DNA from: an uncultured Gilliamella sp.
GTDB taxonomy: Bacteria > Pseudomonadota > Gammaproteobacteria > Enterobacterales > Orbaceae
NCBI GenBank assembly: GCA_945271295.1
Contig: CALYPG010000021.1
Location: 1 to 47,901 of the forward strand
Length of the DNA stretch: 47,901 nucleotides
Reading direction: 5' to 3'
Below are positions 16,733-27,343 of this stretch, piece by piece. Numbering within the stretch: position 1 is the stretch's first letter; each line of letters opens with the position of its first letter. Both the position numbers and the translations under genes were made by a program. The notes beneath the pieces were generated by a model that did no database searches, was not told where the DNA came from, and was given only the letters and a program-made list of their open reading frames with translations.

Positions 16733-17806
16733 ATGAGTCAATTAAAAAATGATCGCTATTTGCGAGCTTTGCAATGTTTGCCTGTAGATTACACGCCTGT
16801 TTGGATAATGCGTCAAGCCGGTCGCTATCTACCAGAATATCGTCAACTCAGATTAACGGCTGGAAGTTTTATGAATTTATGCCAAACTCCTGAGCTTGCC
16901 TGTGAAGTTACTTTACAACCGCTTAAGCGATTTGATCTTGATGCCGCTATTATTTTTTCGGATATTTTGACTATTCCAGATGCAATGGGGCTTGGTTTGC
17001 ATTTTGAAACAGGCGAAGGTCCTAAATTTATTAAACCAATTATAAATGTAACTGACATTAAACAATTACCTATTCCAGACCCTGAACAATCGTTAAAATA
17101 TGTAATGGATGCCATTCGTCTTACCCGAAAAGAGTTAGATGGTAAAGTACCATTAATTGGATTTTCCGGTAGCCCTTGGACTTTAGCAACTTACATGATT
17201 GAAGGGGGAAGTAGTAAATCATTTACCAAAATCAAAAAAATGATGTATAGTAATCCAAAGGCTTTGCATTTGTTGCTTGAAAAATTAGCCAATAGTGTTG
17301 CATTATACCTAAATGCACAAATCAAAGCTGGAGCCCAGTCTATTATGATTTTTGATACTTGGGGTGGCGTATTAAGTCATCAAAGCTATCAAGAGTTTTC
17401 ACTTTACTATATGCAAATGATCATATCTGAGTTAATTCGAGGTACTAAAAGCGCAGATATGTTGTCTTATGTTCCCGTGACTTTGTTTACTAAAGGCGGT
17501 GGATTATGGTTAGAACCGATTAGGCAAACAGGATGTGACGCAATAGGTGTCGATTGGACGGTTGATTTAAATAAGATCAAAAGTAAAGGTCAAATTGCAA
17601 TACAAGGTAATTTAGATCCTTCAGTTTTATATGCTGACAAATCAACAATAGAATCGAATGTTGAGGCGGTGCTTACTGAATATGGCTATCATAATGGGCA
17701 TATTTTTAATTTAGGGCATGGTATTTTGCAAGATATTCCAGTAGAGCATGTGCAACATTTTATTCATGCTGTACACCAACAGTCAAAAAGGTTTCATTGT
17801 GATTAA
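16733..17806 (+). CDS. hemE: Uroporphyrinogen decarboxylase
   Basis: HemE converts uroporphyrinogen III to coproporphyrinogen III in heme synthesis. The 357-residue protein matches the E. coli enzyme closely: [15 protein letters not shown] (substrate-binding arginines), [48 protein letters not shown] and [15 protein letters not shown] 16733 is chosen over ATG 16727. GGGAG at 16719-16723 is 9 nt from the former but only 3 nt from the latter, and [13 protein letters not shown] matches the family N-terminus. The next gene overlaps its last codons. Confidence 0.97.
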   Translation: MSQLKNDRYLRALQCLPVDYTPVWIMRQAGRYLPEYRQLRLTAGSFMNLCQTPELACEVTLQPLKRFDLDAAIIFSDILTIPDAMGLGLHFETGEGPKFIKPIINVTDIKQLPIPDPEQSLKYVMDAIRLTRKELDGKVPLIGFSGSPWTLATYMIEGGSSKSFTKIKKMMYSNPKALHLLLEKLANSVALYLNAQIKAGAQSIMIFDTWGGVLSHQSYQEFSLYYMQMIISELIRGTKSADMLSYVPVTLFTKGGGLWLEPIRQTGCDAIGVDWTVDLNKIKSKGQIAIQGNLDPSVLYADKSTIESNVEAVLTEYGYHNGHIFNLGHGILQDIPVEHVQHFIHAVHQQSKRFHCD

Positions 17807-18392
17807 AAATCCTGTGCAATTAAGAATCGAAAAATTGCCTGTATGGCAACAACGTTTATTTATGGTTTGTTTATGTGAACGAATGTATCCAAATTTTGTT
17901 TTCTATTGTCAACAGCAACAAAAGGATGAAGATGCAAAAAGTTACAAAAAAATACTCGATTTAATTTGGGAATCATTGTTAGTTGAAAATGTAAAAATCA
18001 ATTTTGATTTGCAGTTAGCAAAAATAGAAGTTATTATTCCAACTGTAAATGATGATAGTCCTTATATGATTTACCCTGCAATAGATGCTTGCCAAGCGCT
18101 TAGCGAGCTTTTACACTCTTATTTAAGTGGCGAAATTGCTGAGCATGTTGCCCAAGTAAGTAGTATCTCGGCAACGACTATTGCTGAATTAGAAATGACC
18201 AAATCGGATGTTTATCTTTCAGAAGAAGAACAGAAGCGTTTACCTTGTGTAATCGATGAATTTGATCTTCAATGGGAAATTTTTAGATTATTATGTGATG
18301 AAAATAATGAGATGATAGATTTAATAAAAGGCTTAAGAAGCGATATCCGGTCAGCAAAAACAAGCAATATCGGTGTTTTTTTGAGCGATTAA
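17799..18392 (+). CDS. yjaG: YjaG family protein (DUF416)
   Basis: This is a 197-residue conserved protein of unknown function that follows hemE/nfi and precedes hupA in E. coli. It matches Yja[75 protein letters not shown] and LQWEIFRLL. The likely start is GTG 17799, giving (M)[12 protein letters not shown] like the E. coli N-terminus. It overlaps the hemE stop region by 8 bases and has AAGG about 7 nt upstream, so translation is probably coupled to hemE. An ATG at 17748 would add 17 non-conserved residues inside hemE. Confidence 0.88.
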   Translation: MIKNPVQLRIEKLPVWQQRLFMVCLCERMYPNFVFYCQQQQKDEDAKSYKKILDLIWESLLVENVKINFDLQLAKIEVIIPTVNDDSPYMIYPAIDACQALSELLHSYLSGEIAEHVAQVSSISATTIAELEMTKSDVYLSEEEQKRLPCVIDEFDLQWEIFRLLCDENNEMIDLIKGLRSDIRSAKTSNIGVFLSD

Positions 18393-18573
18393 ATCAATCG
18401 GACAATAATTCTTTTACTTTTTACTAAATTTTTCTTTAATATTAGAGAAATATAGACTACATTTAGCATTATTATTAGAAATCGGATGCTGTTTACAGGG
18501 TAAGGTTAAGTAAGTTGTTAACTTTACTTTTTATGTTAACTTTAACAATAAACAATTATGTAAGGATATTTCC

Positions 18574-18846
18574 ATGAATAAAACAGAACTTGTAGATGCA
18601 ATTGCTGGCAAAGCTGATATTACTAAGGTTGCAGCGAAAACTGCTTTAGAAGCAACATTGGCAGCTATTACTGAATCTTTAAAAGCAGGTGAACCAGTAC
18701 AATTAGTTGGTTTTGGTACATTTAAAGTTAATGATCGTAAAGCTCGTATTGGTCGTAATCCTAAAACTGGTAAAGAAATCAAAATTGCAGCTAGTAAAGT
18801 GCCTGCTTTTGTATCTGGTAAAAGCCTAAAAGAAGCAATTAAATAA
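18574..18846 (+). CDS. hupA: DNA-binding protein HU (alpha type)
   Basis: This 90-residue histone-like protein bends DNA and organises the nucleoid as a dimer. It has the entire HU pattern: [37 protein letters not shown] (the DNA-gripping arm with its proline) and [20 protein letters not shown] precedes ATG 18574. The placement after hemE-yjaG is the hupA position in E. coli. The 181-bp leader (18393-18573) contains GTTAACTTTA twice (18517 and 18535), with a possible weak stem. A strong terminator follows. Confidence 0.96.
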   Translation: MNKTELVDAIAGKADITKVAAKTALEATLAAITESLKAGEPVQLVGFGTFKVNDRKARIGRNPKTGKEIKIAASKVPAFVSGKSLKEAIK

Positions 18847-18886
18847 TTATATTTTATATTATTAATTAGATAGATGTTATTTATTA

Positions 18887-18920
18887 AAGGTCATAAGCTA
18901 AGCTTATGACCTTGTTTTTC
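18887..18920 (+). terminator. Bidirectional terminator between hupA and ybaK
   Basis: AAGGTCATAAGCT (18887-18899) and AGCTTATGACCTT (18901-18913) form a perfect 13-bp inverted repeat followed by GTTTTT. On the other strand the stem is followed by TTTAATAAAT. It lies 40 bp after hupA and 70 bp after the convergent ybaK, so it can serve both. Confidence 0.85.
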
Positions 18921-18991
18921 AAAATCATTAATTCATTAAATAATTTTATTTGCCAACGATATTCATATTCCAAAAATTAATTCAAATAAGT

Positions 18992-19477
18992 TTAAACTAT
19001 GATTTCGACAAATTGAGCATGTAATATATTTAATAGATCATCTGGCGAAATTTCAATTTCTAGACCTCGCCTTCCACCAGATATAAACATCATGGGAAAT
19101 TGTTTAGCAGTCAAATCAATTAGTGTTGGTAGTTGTTTTTTTTGACCTAGTGGACTAATTCCTCCAACTAAATAACCTGTGATTTTTTGAGCCACATTAG
19201 GATCAGCCAATTCAATATTCTTACAGTTTAAGGCTTTAGCTACTTTTTTAAAATCTAAATGACAATTCACAGGTAACACACAAACAGCAAATGATTTATT
19301 ATCACCATTTAAACTCACAACTAATGTTTTAAATATTTGTCCTGCAACAATATCTAACTGAGGGTCAAGCTTGCTAATAGCCTCTTTCCCATAGTGAGTT
19401 TCTTTGGAATCGTGCTCATATTGATGAATATTAAACTTGATTTTTAATTTTTTTAGTAAATTAACAGCAGGTGTCAT
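18992..19477 (-). CDS. ybaK: Cys-tRNA(Pro)/Cys-tRNA(Cys) deacylase YbaK
   Basis: This 161-residue trans-editing protein hydrolyses cysteine wrongly attached to tRNA-Pro by prolyl-tRNA synthetase. It matches E. coli Yba[68 protein letters not shown] and [12 protein letters not shown]. The catalytic lysine lies in the DFKKVAKAL region by analogy. ATG 19477 is chosen over a GTG four codons upstream because the family begins MTPAV and AAGTGGA lies about 7 nt before it. proS, its partner enzyme, is also in this window. Confidence 0.93.
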   Translation of the reverse strand: MTPAVNLLKKLKIKFNIHQYEHDSKETHYGKEAISKLDPQLDIVAGQIFKTLVVSLNGDNKSFAVCVLPVNCHLDFKKVAKALNCKNIELADPNVAQKITGYLVGGISPLGQKKQLPTLIDLTAKQFPMMFISGGRRGLEIEISPDDLLNILHAQFVEIIV

Positions 19478-19566
19478 TATAATATCCACTTAAAGAATAA
19501 CTAATTATTTAGTATTTTGTCTTTATTAATAATTAATTAGTAGAGAAAAAGTCAGTATCTTTTTCA

Positions 19567-20388
19567 TTATAATATTAAATTTGTATTATTAGCGTTATTA
19601 TTAATTAAATCTGTTTCTTTATCAGAAATTAGTTGACTTAAACGATAAAAAAAGCAAATTACGAAAAGATCAATAAAATTTGATACTGTTGCGAGTATTA
19701 AATCTAAAACAAAATTACCTTTTTCATAAGTCATTGCTAGTGTTGAAAGCATAATAATACAAACAATATTAATAACCATCATTAAACTACCTAATCGCCA
19801 GTACTTTTTAACAAATTGATGACTTTGCACAAAAAGTTGAATAAAAGTTTTTGATGATGGTTCAATAATTAGGCTAATAAAAAAGTAATTAACAATTTTC
19901 ATGAAAAATACTAAACCTAATATCACTAATACAGTTATTGTAAGGCCTAATGTCGGTGCAATTATTAGAAAAACAGTAATTATTAAACTAAAGAATAATG
20001 TAATAAATAGGCCAATAAGTGTATAGATAAGATTAAATCCCAATACTTTTATTATGCTTGAAACTGATTTTGACAGTAATATATTAACATTCAACTTATT
20101 ATTTATGGATAGATTGTAGATAGTGGCAATATTCACTGAGGTAATAATTAAAGAAGTGAATATTGATAGAATTATTATTTTTAATATAGCAGGGGATAGA
20201 ATTGATATATCTTGTGTATCTTCTGCCTTGGATAATAATTCAATTGTTTCACTATCCATAAAATAATTATTCACAGATGTATTAAATATTCCTATTATTA
20301 TGCTAATCATCATGAGCTGCCAAAAACGATTTTGGATAAAATTGGAAGCTTGATTGAAAATTATAGAAAAAGATAAGTTGGTTTGCAT
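19567..20388 (-). CDS. YciC-like (UPF0259) integral membrane protein
   Basis: This 273-residue protein is very hydrophobic, with about six predicted membrane segments (for example near residues 20-40, 65-85, 110-135, 135-160, 195-215 and 220-245). The overall plan resembles E. coli YciC (UPF0259): an N-terminal DxxNFF-like helix (NQASNFIQNRFWQLM), a loop of about 25 residues, then paired helices ending in FFYRLSQLI. No catalytic motif is visible and the function is unknown. It follows glyS after 65 bp on the same strand. Base composition is more AT-rich than its neighbours. The family assignment is moderate only. Confidence 0.6.
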   Translation of the reverse strand: MQTNLSFSIIFNQASNFIQNRFWQLMMISIIIGIFNTSVNNYFMDSETIELLSKAEDTQDISILSPAILKIIILSIFTSLIITSVNIATIYNLSINNKLNVNILLSKSVSSIIKVLGFNLIYTLIGLFITLFFSLIITVFLIIAPTLGLTITVLVILGLVFFMKIVNYFFISLIIEPSSKTFIQLFVQSHQFVKKYWRLGSLMMVINIVCIIMLSTLAMTYEKGNFVLDLILATVSNFIDLFVICFFYRLSQLISDKETDLINNNANNTNLIL

Positions 20389-20453
20389 GTTTTTGCTACT
20401 ACCTTAGTGGCAACCATCAAGTTACCACGAATTATTATAAGTAAATGTTAAAA

Positions 20454-22523
20454 TTACGATTGTAATAGTGAAATGTCGGCTACTTTTAGAAATAAGTTTT
20501 GTAGTCTTTTCAATAATGCTAAACGGTTAAGTTTAATTTGTTCATTATCGACCATTACCATAACCGATACAAAAAATGCGTCAACCGGTACTTTAAGTGA
20601 AGACAGTTCAACTAATGCATCTTGATAGCGACTTTCATTGAAATATGGTTCAAGTTTATCTGTTAAGATAGCTACTTGTTTGGCTAATTCACCTTCTGCA
20701 CCTGCTTCTAATAATGCTACATTAATTTTTTCAGGAACAGCTATTTCAGCTTTGGATAAAATATTGGATACTCGTTTATTCGCCTCTGCTAATGACGATG
20801 ATTCAGGTAATGTTCTAAAAAAGGTGACCGCTTTAACACGAGCATCAAAATCAGCAGGCTTAGTAGGATTAAGTGCCAATACGGCTTGTATAGTATCAAT
20901 AGCAAAACCTTGTTCTTGGTACCAAGCCCGAAAGCGACCTTGCATAAAACTAACTATATCTTGAATAACATTTTTGTTGTTGAGTTTATCACCATATAAT
21001 GAAACAGCAAAATTAGATAATTCGGCAAGATCAAGTGGTAAGTTTTTTTCTACAATAATTCGTAAAACCCCAATTGCTGCTCGGCGCAGTGCAAAAGGAT
21101 CTTTATCACCTTTTGGCGATTGTCCAATACCAAAAATACCCGCTAGAGTATCCATTTTTTCTGCAATAGATACGGCACAAGATACATAAGTGCTCGGTAG
21201 TTCATCACCTGAAAAGCGTGGTTTATATTGCTCCTCTATGGCAGTTGCTACCTCAATACCTTCGCCATCTTTAAGAGCTAAATATCGGCCAATAATGCCT
21301 TGTGTTTCAGGAAATTCAAATACAGTATTGGTGACTAAATCACATTTAGTGAGTTTCCCTGCTCGTTTTGCTTGCTCAATGTTAGCGCTAATTTTTTCAG
21401 CAATATAACCTGATAACGCTTCAATTCTAAGTGCTTTATCTTTAACCGTACCAAGCTGTTGTTGGAATAACACAGTTTCAAGACGAGGCAGGCGATCTTC
21501 TAAGCGTTGCTTTAAATCAGTTTTATAAAAAAACTCTGCATCAGCAAGGCGAGGACGAACTACTTTTTCATTACCCGAAATAACCACTTGTGGATCTTTG
21601 GACTCAATATTGGCAACAAAAATAAAATTAGGTAGTAATTTACCTTGTTTATCATAAACAGGGAAATATTTTTGATCGCCTTTCATGGTATAAACTAGTG
21701 ATTCTGCTGGAACAGATAAAAAACGCTCTTCAAATTTGGCGGTTAAGACAACTGGCCATTCAACCAATGATGATACTTCTTCAAGTAAACTTTCGGTTAA
21801 ATCTGCTTTACCATTAAGTTTTGCCGCCGCTTCTTCGGCCTGTTGTTTAATGATTGCTTTGCGCTTATCATAATCAGCAATGACTTTGCCACGTTGTTCT
21901 AAAATTTCCGGATATTGATCGGCATTATCAATGGAAAGTTGTTGTTCCCCCATAAAACGGTGCCCACGAATAATACGGTTTGATTCAATATCTAAAATTG
22001 TACCAGGCACAAGATCACTACCATATAACATCGTAACAGTATGACTTGGGCGAATAAATTCGACTTGGCGTGCAGCCCAACGCATTGGTTTTGGGATTGG
22101 CAGTTTACTTAATGCTGTTTTGACCATATCACATAAAAGATTAACAACAGGTTGACCTTTTTGATTGTGTGTATAAGACAACCATTCCCCTTTATCAGTT
22201 TGTATTCTTTCAGCTTGGGCTATAGTAATTCCACAACCGCGAGCCCAACCTTCAGCAGCTTTGGTTGGATTACCATTAGCATCAAAGGCAGCACTAACTG
22301 CTGGGCCACGCTTAACAATCTGACTATCTGGTTGTGTATCATTAAGGTTTAAAACTTTTAAAGCTAAACGTCGAGGAGAGGCGTACCAAAGTACTTCACC
22401 ATGTTCAATATTGGCATTATTAAGTTGATCTATAAAATTAGTCGCAAAACTTTCAGCCAAGGTGCGGAGTGATTTCGGCGGTAACTCTTCTGTACCAATT
22501 TCCACTAAAAATGTTTTTTGCAT
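20454..22523 (-). CDS. glyS: Glycyl-tRNA synthetase, beta subunit
   Basis: This is the 689-residue beta subunit of the alpha2-beta2 glycyl-tRNA synthetase (E. coli also 689). It binds tRNA-Gly and is needed for charging. It shows [22 protein letters not shown] at the N-terminus, [63 protein letters not shown] and the C-terminal [23 protein letters not shown] of the anticodon-binding-like domain. It starts 13 bp after glyQ, so the subunits are made from one transcript. Confidence 0.97.
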   Translation of the reverse strand: MQKTFLVEIGTEELPPKSLRTLAESFATNFIDQLNNANIEHGEVLWYASPRRLALKVLNLNDTQPDSQIVKRGPAVSAAFDANGNPTKAAEGWARGCGITIAQAERIQTDKGEWLSYTHNQKGQPVVNLLCDMVKTALSKLPIPKPMRWAARQVEFIRPSHTVTMLYGSDLVPGTILDIESNRIIRGHRFMGEQQLSIDNADQYPEILEQRGKVIADYDKRKAIIKQQAEEAAAKLNGKADLTESLLEEVSSLVEWPVVLTAKFEERFLSVPAESLVYTMKGDQKYFPVYDKQGKLLPNFIFVANIESKDPQVVISGNEKVVRPRLADAEFFYKTDLKQRLEDRLPRLETVLFQQQLGTVKDKALRIEALSGYIAEKISANIEQAKRAGKLTKCDLVTNTVFEFPETQGIIGRYLALKDGEGIEVATAIEEQYKPRFSGDELPSTYVSCAVSIAEKMDTLAGIFGIGQSPKGDKDPFALRRAAIGVLRIIVEKNLPLDLAELSNFAVSLYGDKLNNKNVIQDIVSFMQGRFRAWYQEQGFAIDTIQAVLALNPTKPADFDARVKAVTFFRTLPESSSLAEANKRVSNILSKAEIAVPEKINVALLEAGAEGELAKQVAILTDKLEPYFNESRYQDALVELSSLKVPVDAFFVSVMVMVDNEQIKLNRLALLKRLQNLFLKVADISLLQS

Positions 22524-22536
22524 AATATATTCTTTC

Positions 22537-23469
22537 CTACTTTGATACAGTTTCGTTTAAACATGAATTTTGACACATGGGGAATCCAAGTGCTTCACGA
22601 GATGCATAGTATGCTTCAGCCACCATTTTGGTTAATGCTCTTATGCGTAATATGTAGCGTTGCCTTTCAGTAACCGAAATTGCTTTACGCGCATCAAGTA
22701 AATTAAAACAATGTGCTGCTTTTAAGATACGTTCATAAGCAGGTAATGGCAGTGGTTTTTCTAATTCGAGTAATAGTTTGGCTTCTTTTTCATGTTGCTC
22801 AAAGCAATAGAATAAGAAATCAATATTGGCATATTCAAAATTATAAGTAGACTGTTCAACCTCATTTTGGTGAAATACATCACCATAAGTCGTTTTACCA
22901 AATGCGCCATCACTCCAAATTAAATCGTAAACACTATCCACGCCTTGGATATACATGGCAAGGCGTTCTAGACCATAAGTGATTTCACCAGTGACAGGTT
23001 TACACTCTAGTCCGCCTACTTGTTGAAAGTAAGTAAATTGTGTCACTTCCATACCATTTAACCAAACTTCCCAACCAAGCCCCCAAGCACCAAGAGTAGG
23101 GTTTTCCCAATTGTCTTCAACAAAACGAATATCGTTAATAGTTGGATCAAGTCCTAGTTCTTTTAGTGATCCTAAATAAAGCTCTTGGATGTTATCAGGT
23201 GACGGTTTCAAGATAACTTGGAATTGATAGTAATGTTGTAACCTGTTAGGATTTTCACCATAACGACCATCAGTAGGACGTCGAGAAGGTTGAACATAAG
23301 CGGCATTAATAGGTTCTGGCCCAAGTGCGCGTAAACAAGTCATAGGGTGGGATGTACCTGCACCAACTTCCATATCTAATGGCTGAATTACTGTACAACC
23401 TTGATTAGCCCAGTAATCTTGTAACGTAAGAATTAAACCTTGGAAGGTTTTGACATTAAACTTTTGCAT
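22537..23469 (-). CDS. glyQ: Glycyl-tRNA synthetase, alpha subunit
   Basis: This 310-residue catalytic class II core activates glycine. Diagnostic stretches are [78 protein letters not shown] and [18 protein letters not shown]. The protein is slightly longer than E. coli GlyQ (303). It is divergent from envC across a 221-bp gap. No T-box-like leader was seen, as expected for this group. Confidence 0.97.
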   Translation of the reverse strand: MQKFNVKTFQGLILTLQDYWANQGCTVIQPLDMEVGAGTSHPMTCLRALGPEPINAAYVQPSRRPTDGRYGENPNRLQHYYQFQVILKPSPDNIQELYLGSLKELGLDPTINDIRFVEDNWENPTLGAWGLGWEVWLNGMEVTQFTYFQQVGGLECKPVTGEITYGLERLAMYIQGVDSVYDLIWSDGAFGKTTYGDVFHQNEVEQSTYNFEYANIDFLFYCFEQHEKEAKLLLELEKPLPLPAYERILKAAHCFNLLDARKAISVTERQRYILRIRALTKMVAEAYYASREALGFPMCQNSCLNETVSK

Positions 23470-23617
23470 GATGTTATCTTTGTGGTTGAGTTAGTTATTG
23501 CGATAAATTAAACAGTTTTATATTTTATACTTTTTATTGGTTATTGTGAAAGGACTAATCTTGTTATATTTCAATATTAATTGTTAAATTATTTAAAGTG
23601 GCTAATGTGTTTTGGTT

Positions 23618-23646
23618 TTGCAACTTTACCTATTTCTAGGTATAGT
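23618..23646 (+). promoter_or_regulatory. Sigma70-type promoter upstream of envC
   Basis: TTGCAA (23618-23623) and TATAGT (23641-23646) are separated by 17 bp, five of six and four to five of six consensus positions at ideal spacing. It lies 45 bp before the envC start in the glyQ-envC divergent gap. No other element in that gap stood out. Confidence 0.6.
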
Positions 23647-23690
23647 GGACTTATCTTTGCAGCTTGGTAATTAACTATAAATAAAACACC

Positions 23691-24899
23691 ATGTCCACTT
23701 ATCAAAAATTTTTAGTTATCTTTCTAATTGGATTATTAAATATTAATTTTATTTATGCTGATGATAATCAACAGCTTCAATCCTTGCGCCATTCCATTCA
23801 AGAACACGAAAATCGTCTAGCCCAGCAGAAAAAAGAACGTGAGCAGTTAGTCAATGCTCTCAAACAACAAGAAACTGAAATTGCCAAATTATTATCCTCA
23901 ATTGAAAAAAATAATTTATCCTTAAAAAAGATTACTACAGAAATTAATAATTCGCTTAAACAAATAGATGAATTAACTATCAAGCAACAACAGCAACAGA
24001 ATATTTTATCTAAACAATTGGAAAGTGCTTTTAAATTAGGAAAAATGTCCGGTGTAGAACTTATCTTTTCCGGTGAGCAACGTGAGCGCAATGAACGTAT
24101 TATTACTTATTACAACTATATAAATGAAGCAAGACAACAACTAATTAATGCGCTTCGTGATACCCAATCACAACTCAATGATAAAAAAATTAGCTTGCAA
24201 AAAAAACAAATGTCTCAAAAAGAGTTGCAAAGTAAACAACAGCAAGTTTATGTTGGACTCGAAAAAAAACGTCAAGACCGCCAAAAGACCATTACTGCGC
24301 TTGAATCATCAATGCAGGAAAATCAACAAATATTGGCAGAACTTCGCGACAATGAAGTAAAACTTCAAGCGAAAATTGCGCAAGCAGAAAAAGAAAGTCG
24401 CCGTATAGCTGAAGAAGAAGCAAGGCAAGTAAAACATATAGAAGAAAAACAAAAAAATGCCAACTATACGCTTAATTCAGATGAACGTTCATTGATGGCG
24501 CGAGTGAGTGGAATAGGTCAACCACAACATCAATTTAATTGGCCGGTGAATGGTACAGTAGCCCATAAATTTGGGGAATCATTACAAGGAGAGCTTTACT
24601 GGAAAGGGATGGTGATAAATGCTAAAGATGGAACACAGGTTAAAGCAATAAAAAATGGACGAGTGTTATTAGCAAGTTGGCTGCAAGGTTACGGCTTTGT
24701 CGTTGTCCTTGAACATGGTAAAGGTGATATGAGCTTATATGGTTATAATCAGCGTGTATTGGTTGATGTTGGCGATAGTGTTCAAAGTGGTCAAGCAATT
24801 GCTTTAGTTGGATCTAGTGGTGGGCAAAATACGCCATCATTATACTTTGAAATCCGTCGTGATGGTAAAGCACTTGACCCGAGCGGGTGGTTAAAATGA
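23691..24899 (+). CDS. envC: Murein hydrolase activator EnvC
   Basis: EnvC is a periplasmic divisome protein recruited by FtsEX that activates the amidases AmiA and AmiB to split daughter cells. The 402-residue protein has a signal peptide (about residues 1-24, cut after FIYA). A long coiled coil rich in Gln, Lys and Glu follows (about 28-255). The C-terminal LytM/M23 domain (about 280-402; WPVNGTVAHKFGES, GYGFVVVLEHGKGDMSLYGYNQRVLVDVGDSV, YFEIRRDGKALDPSGWLK) is degenerate at the zinc sites, as in EnvC. The next gene overlaps by ATGA. Confidence 0.94.
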   Translation: MSTYQKFLVIFLIGLLNINFIYADDNQQLQSLRHSIQEHENRLAQQKKEREQLVNALKQQETEIAKLLSSIEKNNLSLKKITTEINNSLKQIDELTIKQQQQQNILSKQLESAFKLGKMSGVELIFSGEQRERNERIITYYNYINEARQQLINALRDTQSQLNDKKISLQKKQMSQKELQSKQQQVYVGLEKKRQDRQKTITALESSMQENQQILAELRDNEVKLQAKIAQAEKESRRIAEEEARQVKHIEEKQKNANYTLNSDERSLMARVSGIGQPQHQFNWPVNGTVAHKFGESLQGELYWKGMVINAKDGTQVKAIKNGRVLLASWLQGYGFVVVLEHGKGDMSLYGYNQRVLVDVGDSVQSGQAIALVGSSGGQNTPSLYFEIRRDGKALDPSGWLK

Positions 24900-25723
24900 G
24901 TAATCGTTTATTAATCACATTCATTGCGACTTTTTTTCTAATAAATATGCAAAATGTATGGGCTGCTAAATTGGCGTTAGTCATTGATGACTTTGGCTAT
25001 CGCCAACACAATGAAGAACAGATTATTTCATTTTCATCAAATATAACCGTTGCCGTATTACCTCAATCTCCAAATGCTAAATATATTGCAACTTTAGCAC
25101 ATCAACATGGTAATGATGTCATTATTCATCTACCAATGGCGCCAATAAGTAAACAACCATTGGAGAAAGATACGCTTTTCCCTGATATGAATGAAAAAGA
25201 GGTTGAGCAAATTATTGTTAGTGCTATTGAACGAGTACCTTATGCTATAGGTGTCAATAATCATATGGGTAGTTTGATGACATCTAACTTAAATGGTATG
25301 CAACATGTTATGAAGGCGCTTAGCCCATATTCGATGTTTTTTTTAGATAGTAAAACTATTGGTAAAACCCAAGTAAAAAAAGCCGCAAGTTATTATAATA
25401 TTCCTATTGTTGTACGAGATGTTTTTTTGGATGATGAACAAAATGAAAGCAAAATTGCCCATCAATTTGATTTAGCCGTGTTAACAGCGCGAAAAAATGG
25501 ATATGCAATAGCTATTGGTCACCCACATCCACAAACAGTTAAGGTATTAAAACGTAAGTTAGCAAATTTACCTGCAGATATTGAATTAACCAAAGTTAGT
25601 GATCTAATTGCTTTGTTACCTTTATCAACAACACCACATAATATTACTTTAAAAGATATTATTGAAAAGTATAAAAAACTAATCAATGAAATATATCAAT
25701 TTTATCGTTCAGATGAAAAATAA
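24896..25723 (+). CDS. yibQ: Divergent polysaccharide deacetylase family protein YibQ
   Basis: This 275-residue probable periplasmic protein has an N-terminal signal segment (about residues 1-23, ending VWAA). A polysaccharide-deacetylase-like fold follows: KLALVIDDFGYR at the strand bearing the first aspartates, HGNDVIIHLPMAP, GVNNHMGSLMTS, FLDSKTIG and AIAIGHPHPQTV. It is the partner of envC in many gammaproteobacteria, and the function is not established. ATG 24896 overlaps the envC stop (ATGA), so translation is coupled. It ends tail-to-tail with rapZ, with no base between the two genes. Confidence 0.88.
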   Translation: MSNRLLITFIATFFLINMQNVWAAKLALVIDDFGYRQHNEEQIISFSSNITVAVLPQSPNAKYIATLAHQHGNDVIIHLPMAPISKQPLEKDTLFPDMNEKEVEQIIVSAIERVPYAIGVNNHMGSLMTSNLNGMQHVMKALSPYSMFFLDSKTIGKTQVKKAASYYNIPIVVRDVFLDDEQNESKIAHQFDLAVLTARKNGYAIAIGHPHPQTVKVLKRKLANLPADIELTKVSDLIALLPLSTTPHNITLKDIIEKYKKLINEIYQFYRSDEK

Positions 25724-26572
25724 CTATTTCTTCTCTAAGGTCCGATGACGAGTTTGCACTTGTTTGTCGCGGGTTCTGAATAACTCTGCTAAGCGTTCAG
25801 CAATAAAAACTGAACGATGTTGACCACCAGTACAACCAATAGCAATAGTTAAATAACTACGATTATTTTTTTCTAACATGGGTAACCATTGTTGTAAGTA
25901 ATGGGCGGTTTGATAGATGAAATTGTTCACATCTGCTTGTTGAGATAAAAAATCTTTTACAGCTTGATCTAATCCTGTTAATGGTCGTAAATTAGTATCC
26001 CAATGAGGATTAGGTAAAAAGCGCACATCAAGTACAAAATCTGCATCTATAGGTAAACCATGTTTAAAACCAAATGATTCAAAAATGATGGTTAATTCCC
26101 GTTCTTTTTTACCTAAAATTCTAGTTCGTAAAATATCCGATAATTCATGAATGGACAAATTATCAGTATTAATGATTAAATCAGCGTGTGATTTAAGCGG
26201 TTCTAAATATTTTTCCTCAAGTTCTATGGCTTCTTCTAATGAAAATTGCTGGTTAGCTAATGGATGAGTTCTTCTCGTTTCACTATAACGACGAATTAAA
26301 ATATCACGGCTACAATCAAAAAAAATCATTTCAGGAGCAATAGATTCAGGTAAACGTTGAATAATGTCCTGATTAAAATTAAATTTTTCGGGTAAATTTC
26401 GGATATCAATGCTGACAGCCACAGGGGTATTATTATCTTTTAATGAATCAGCTAATTGTGGTAATAAAGCCACAGGAATATTATCAACACAATAAAATCC
26501 CATATCTTCCAGTGCACGTAAAGCAATAGATTTTCCAGAGCCAGAACGGCCACTTACTATCATTAGAATCAC
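25724..26572 (-). CDS. rapZ: RNase adapter protein RapZ
   Basis: RapZ binds glucosamine-6-phosphate and delivers the small RNA GlmZ to RNase E, so controlling glmS. The 282-residue protein has a Walker A motif GRSGSGKS (residues 8-15), [38 protein letters not shown] and the C-terminal RNA-binding region with [16 protein letters not shown] and a basic tail. The start is GTG 26572 with GGAG 8 nt upstream, and gives (M)[10 protein letters not shown], matching E. coli. It is not beside rpoN, hpf, ptsN or npr, its usual neighbours, in this window. Confidence 0.96.
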   Translation of the reverse strand: MILMIVSGRSGSGKSIALRALEDMGFYCVDNIPVALLPQLADSLKDNNTPVAVSIDIRNLPEKFNFNQDIIQRLPESIAPEMIFFDCSRDILIRRYSETRRTHPLANQQFSLEEAIELEEKYLEPLKSHADLIINTDNLSIHELSDILRTRILGKKERELTIIFESFGFKHGLPIDADFVLDVRFLPNPHWDTNLRPLTGLDQAVKDFLSQQADVNNFIYQTAHYLQQWLPMLEKNNRSYLTIAIGCTGGQHRSVFIAERLAELFRTRDKQVQTRHRTLEKK

Positions 26573-26671
26573 AGTATTAACTCCAATATAATTAATTGAT
26601 TTAGTATATACTCTTTGTTTCTAAAGATGCAATTTCAAGTAAACAAAATATTGCTAATTAAAATTGATAAA

Positions 26672-27268
26672 TTAAAATTCAGTTTTAATTCTAGTTATCA
26701 ATTGCTTAAGGGCTTGACCTCGGTGTGAAATCTGACTTTTGTGTTCTTTAGTCAGTTCAGCAGCGGTGCAACCTAGCTCTGGCACGTAAAAAAGTGGATC
26801 GTAACCAAAACCACCTTCACCATATTCCTCAGTTAAAATTATTCCATTCCATTTTCCTAAACAGATGATCGGAGTAGGATCTTTTTCGTGCCGCATAAAT
26901 ACAAGTGCACAATAAAAATAAGCAGTACGTTTTTCTTTTGGAATATTAGCTAATGCTTGTAGTAATTTTTTATTATTACTTTTATCATTACCATGCTCAC
27001 CAGCATAGCGAGCGGAATAGATACCTGGTTCACCATCTAATTCATCAACGGCTAAGCCCGAATCGTCAGCAATAGTTGGTAGCCCGGTCAATTTTGCTGT
27101 ATGTCTTGCTTTTAATATAGCATTTTCGACAAAGGTTAAACCGGTTTCATCTGCATCAGGTACATTAAATTCACTTTGCGCAATAATATTAAAACCTGCA
27201 TCAACCAGTAATTTTTGCAATTCATTCACTTTACCAGGATTATTGGTTGCTAAAACAATTTTTTGCAT
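26672..27268 (-). CDS. rdgB: dITP/XTP pyrophosphatase RdgB
   Basis: RdgB removes non-canonical purine nucleotides (dITP, XTP) from the precursor pool. The 198-residue Ham1-family protein shows [16 protein letters not shown] (residues 5-20), [33 protein letters not shown] (about 50-82) and [17 protein letters not shown] with [10 protein letters not shown] near the C-terminus. It is about the same length as E. coli RdgB (197). AAGGAAA precedes ATG 27268. It lies between rapZ and rluA on the same strand. Confidence 0.96.
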   Translation of the reverse strand: MQKIVLATNNPGKVNELQKLLVDAGFNIIAQSEFNVPDADETGLTFVENAILKARHTAKLTGLPTIADDSGLAVDELDGEPGIYSARYAGEHGNDKSNNKKLLQALANIPKEKRTAYFYCALVFMRHEKDPTPIICLGKWNGIILTEEYGEGGFGYDPLFYVPELGCTAAELTKEHKSQISHRGQALKQLITRIKTEF

Positions 27269-27343
27269 TTTAATTTCCTTTATATAATTACTTGGTTATT
27301 TGTCATTGATAACTATTCGGGCTGAATTATTCTTATTAATTTT

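Noticed and set aside
19545-19565. GAAAAAG/CTTTTTC hairpin downstream of the YciC-like gene as a terminator
   Set aside because: The stem is only 7 pairs, almost all A-T, without a clear T-tract; chance is likely in such AT-rich DNA.
20638-22352. Several rightward open frames within glyS
   Set aside because: They are antisense to an intact glyS and have composition typical of complementary-strand shadows.
23470-23690. T-box or riboswitch leader for glyQS
   Set aside because: The gap is only 221 bp and divergent, lacks a conserved T-box sequence and a terminator/antiterminator pair, and such leaders are not expected in this group.
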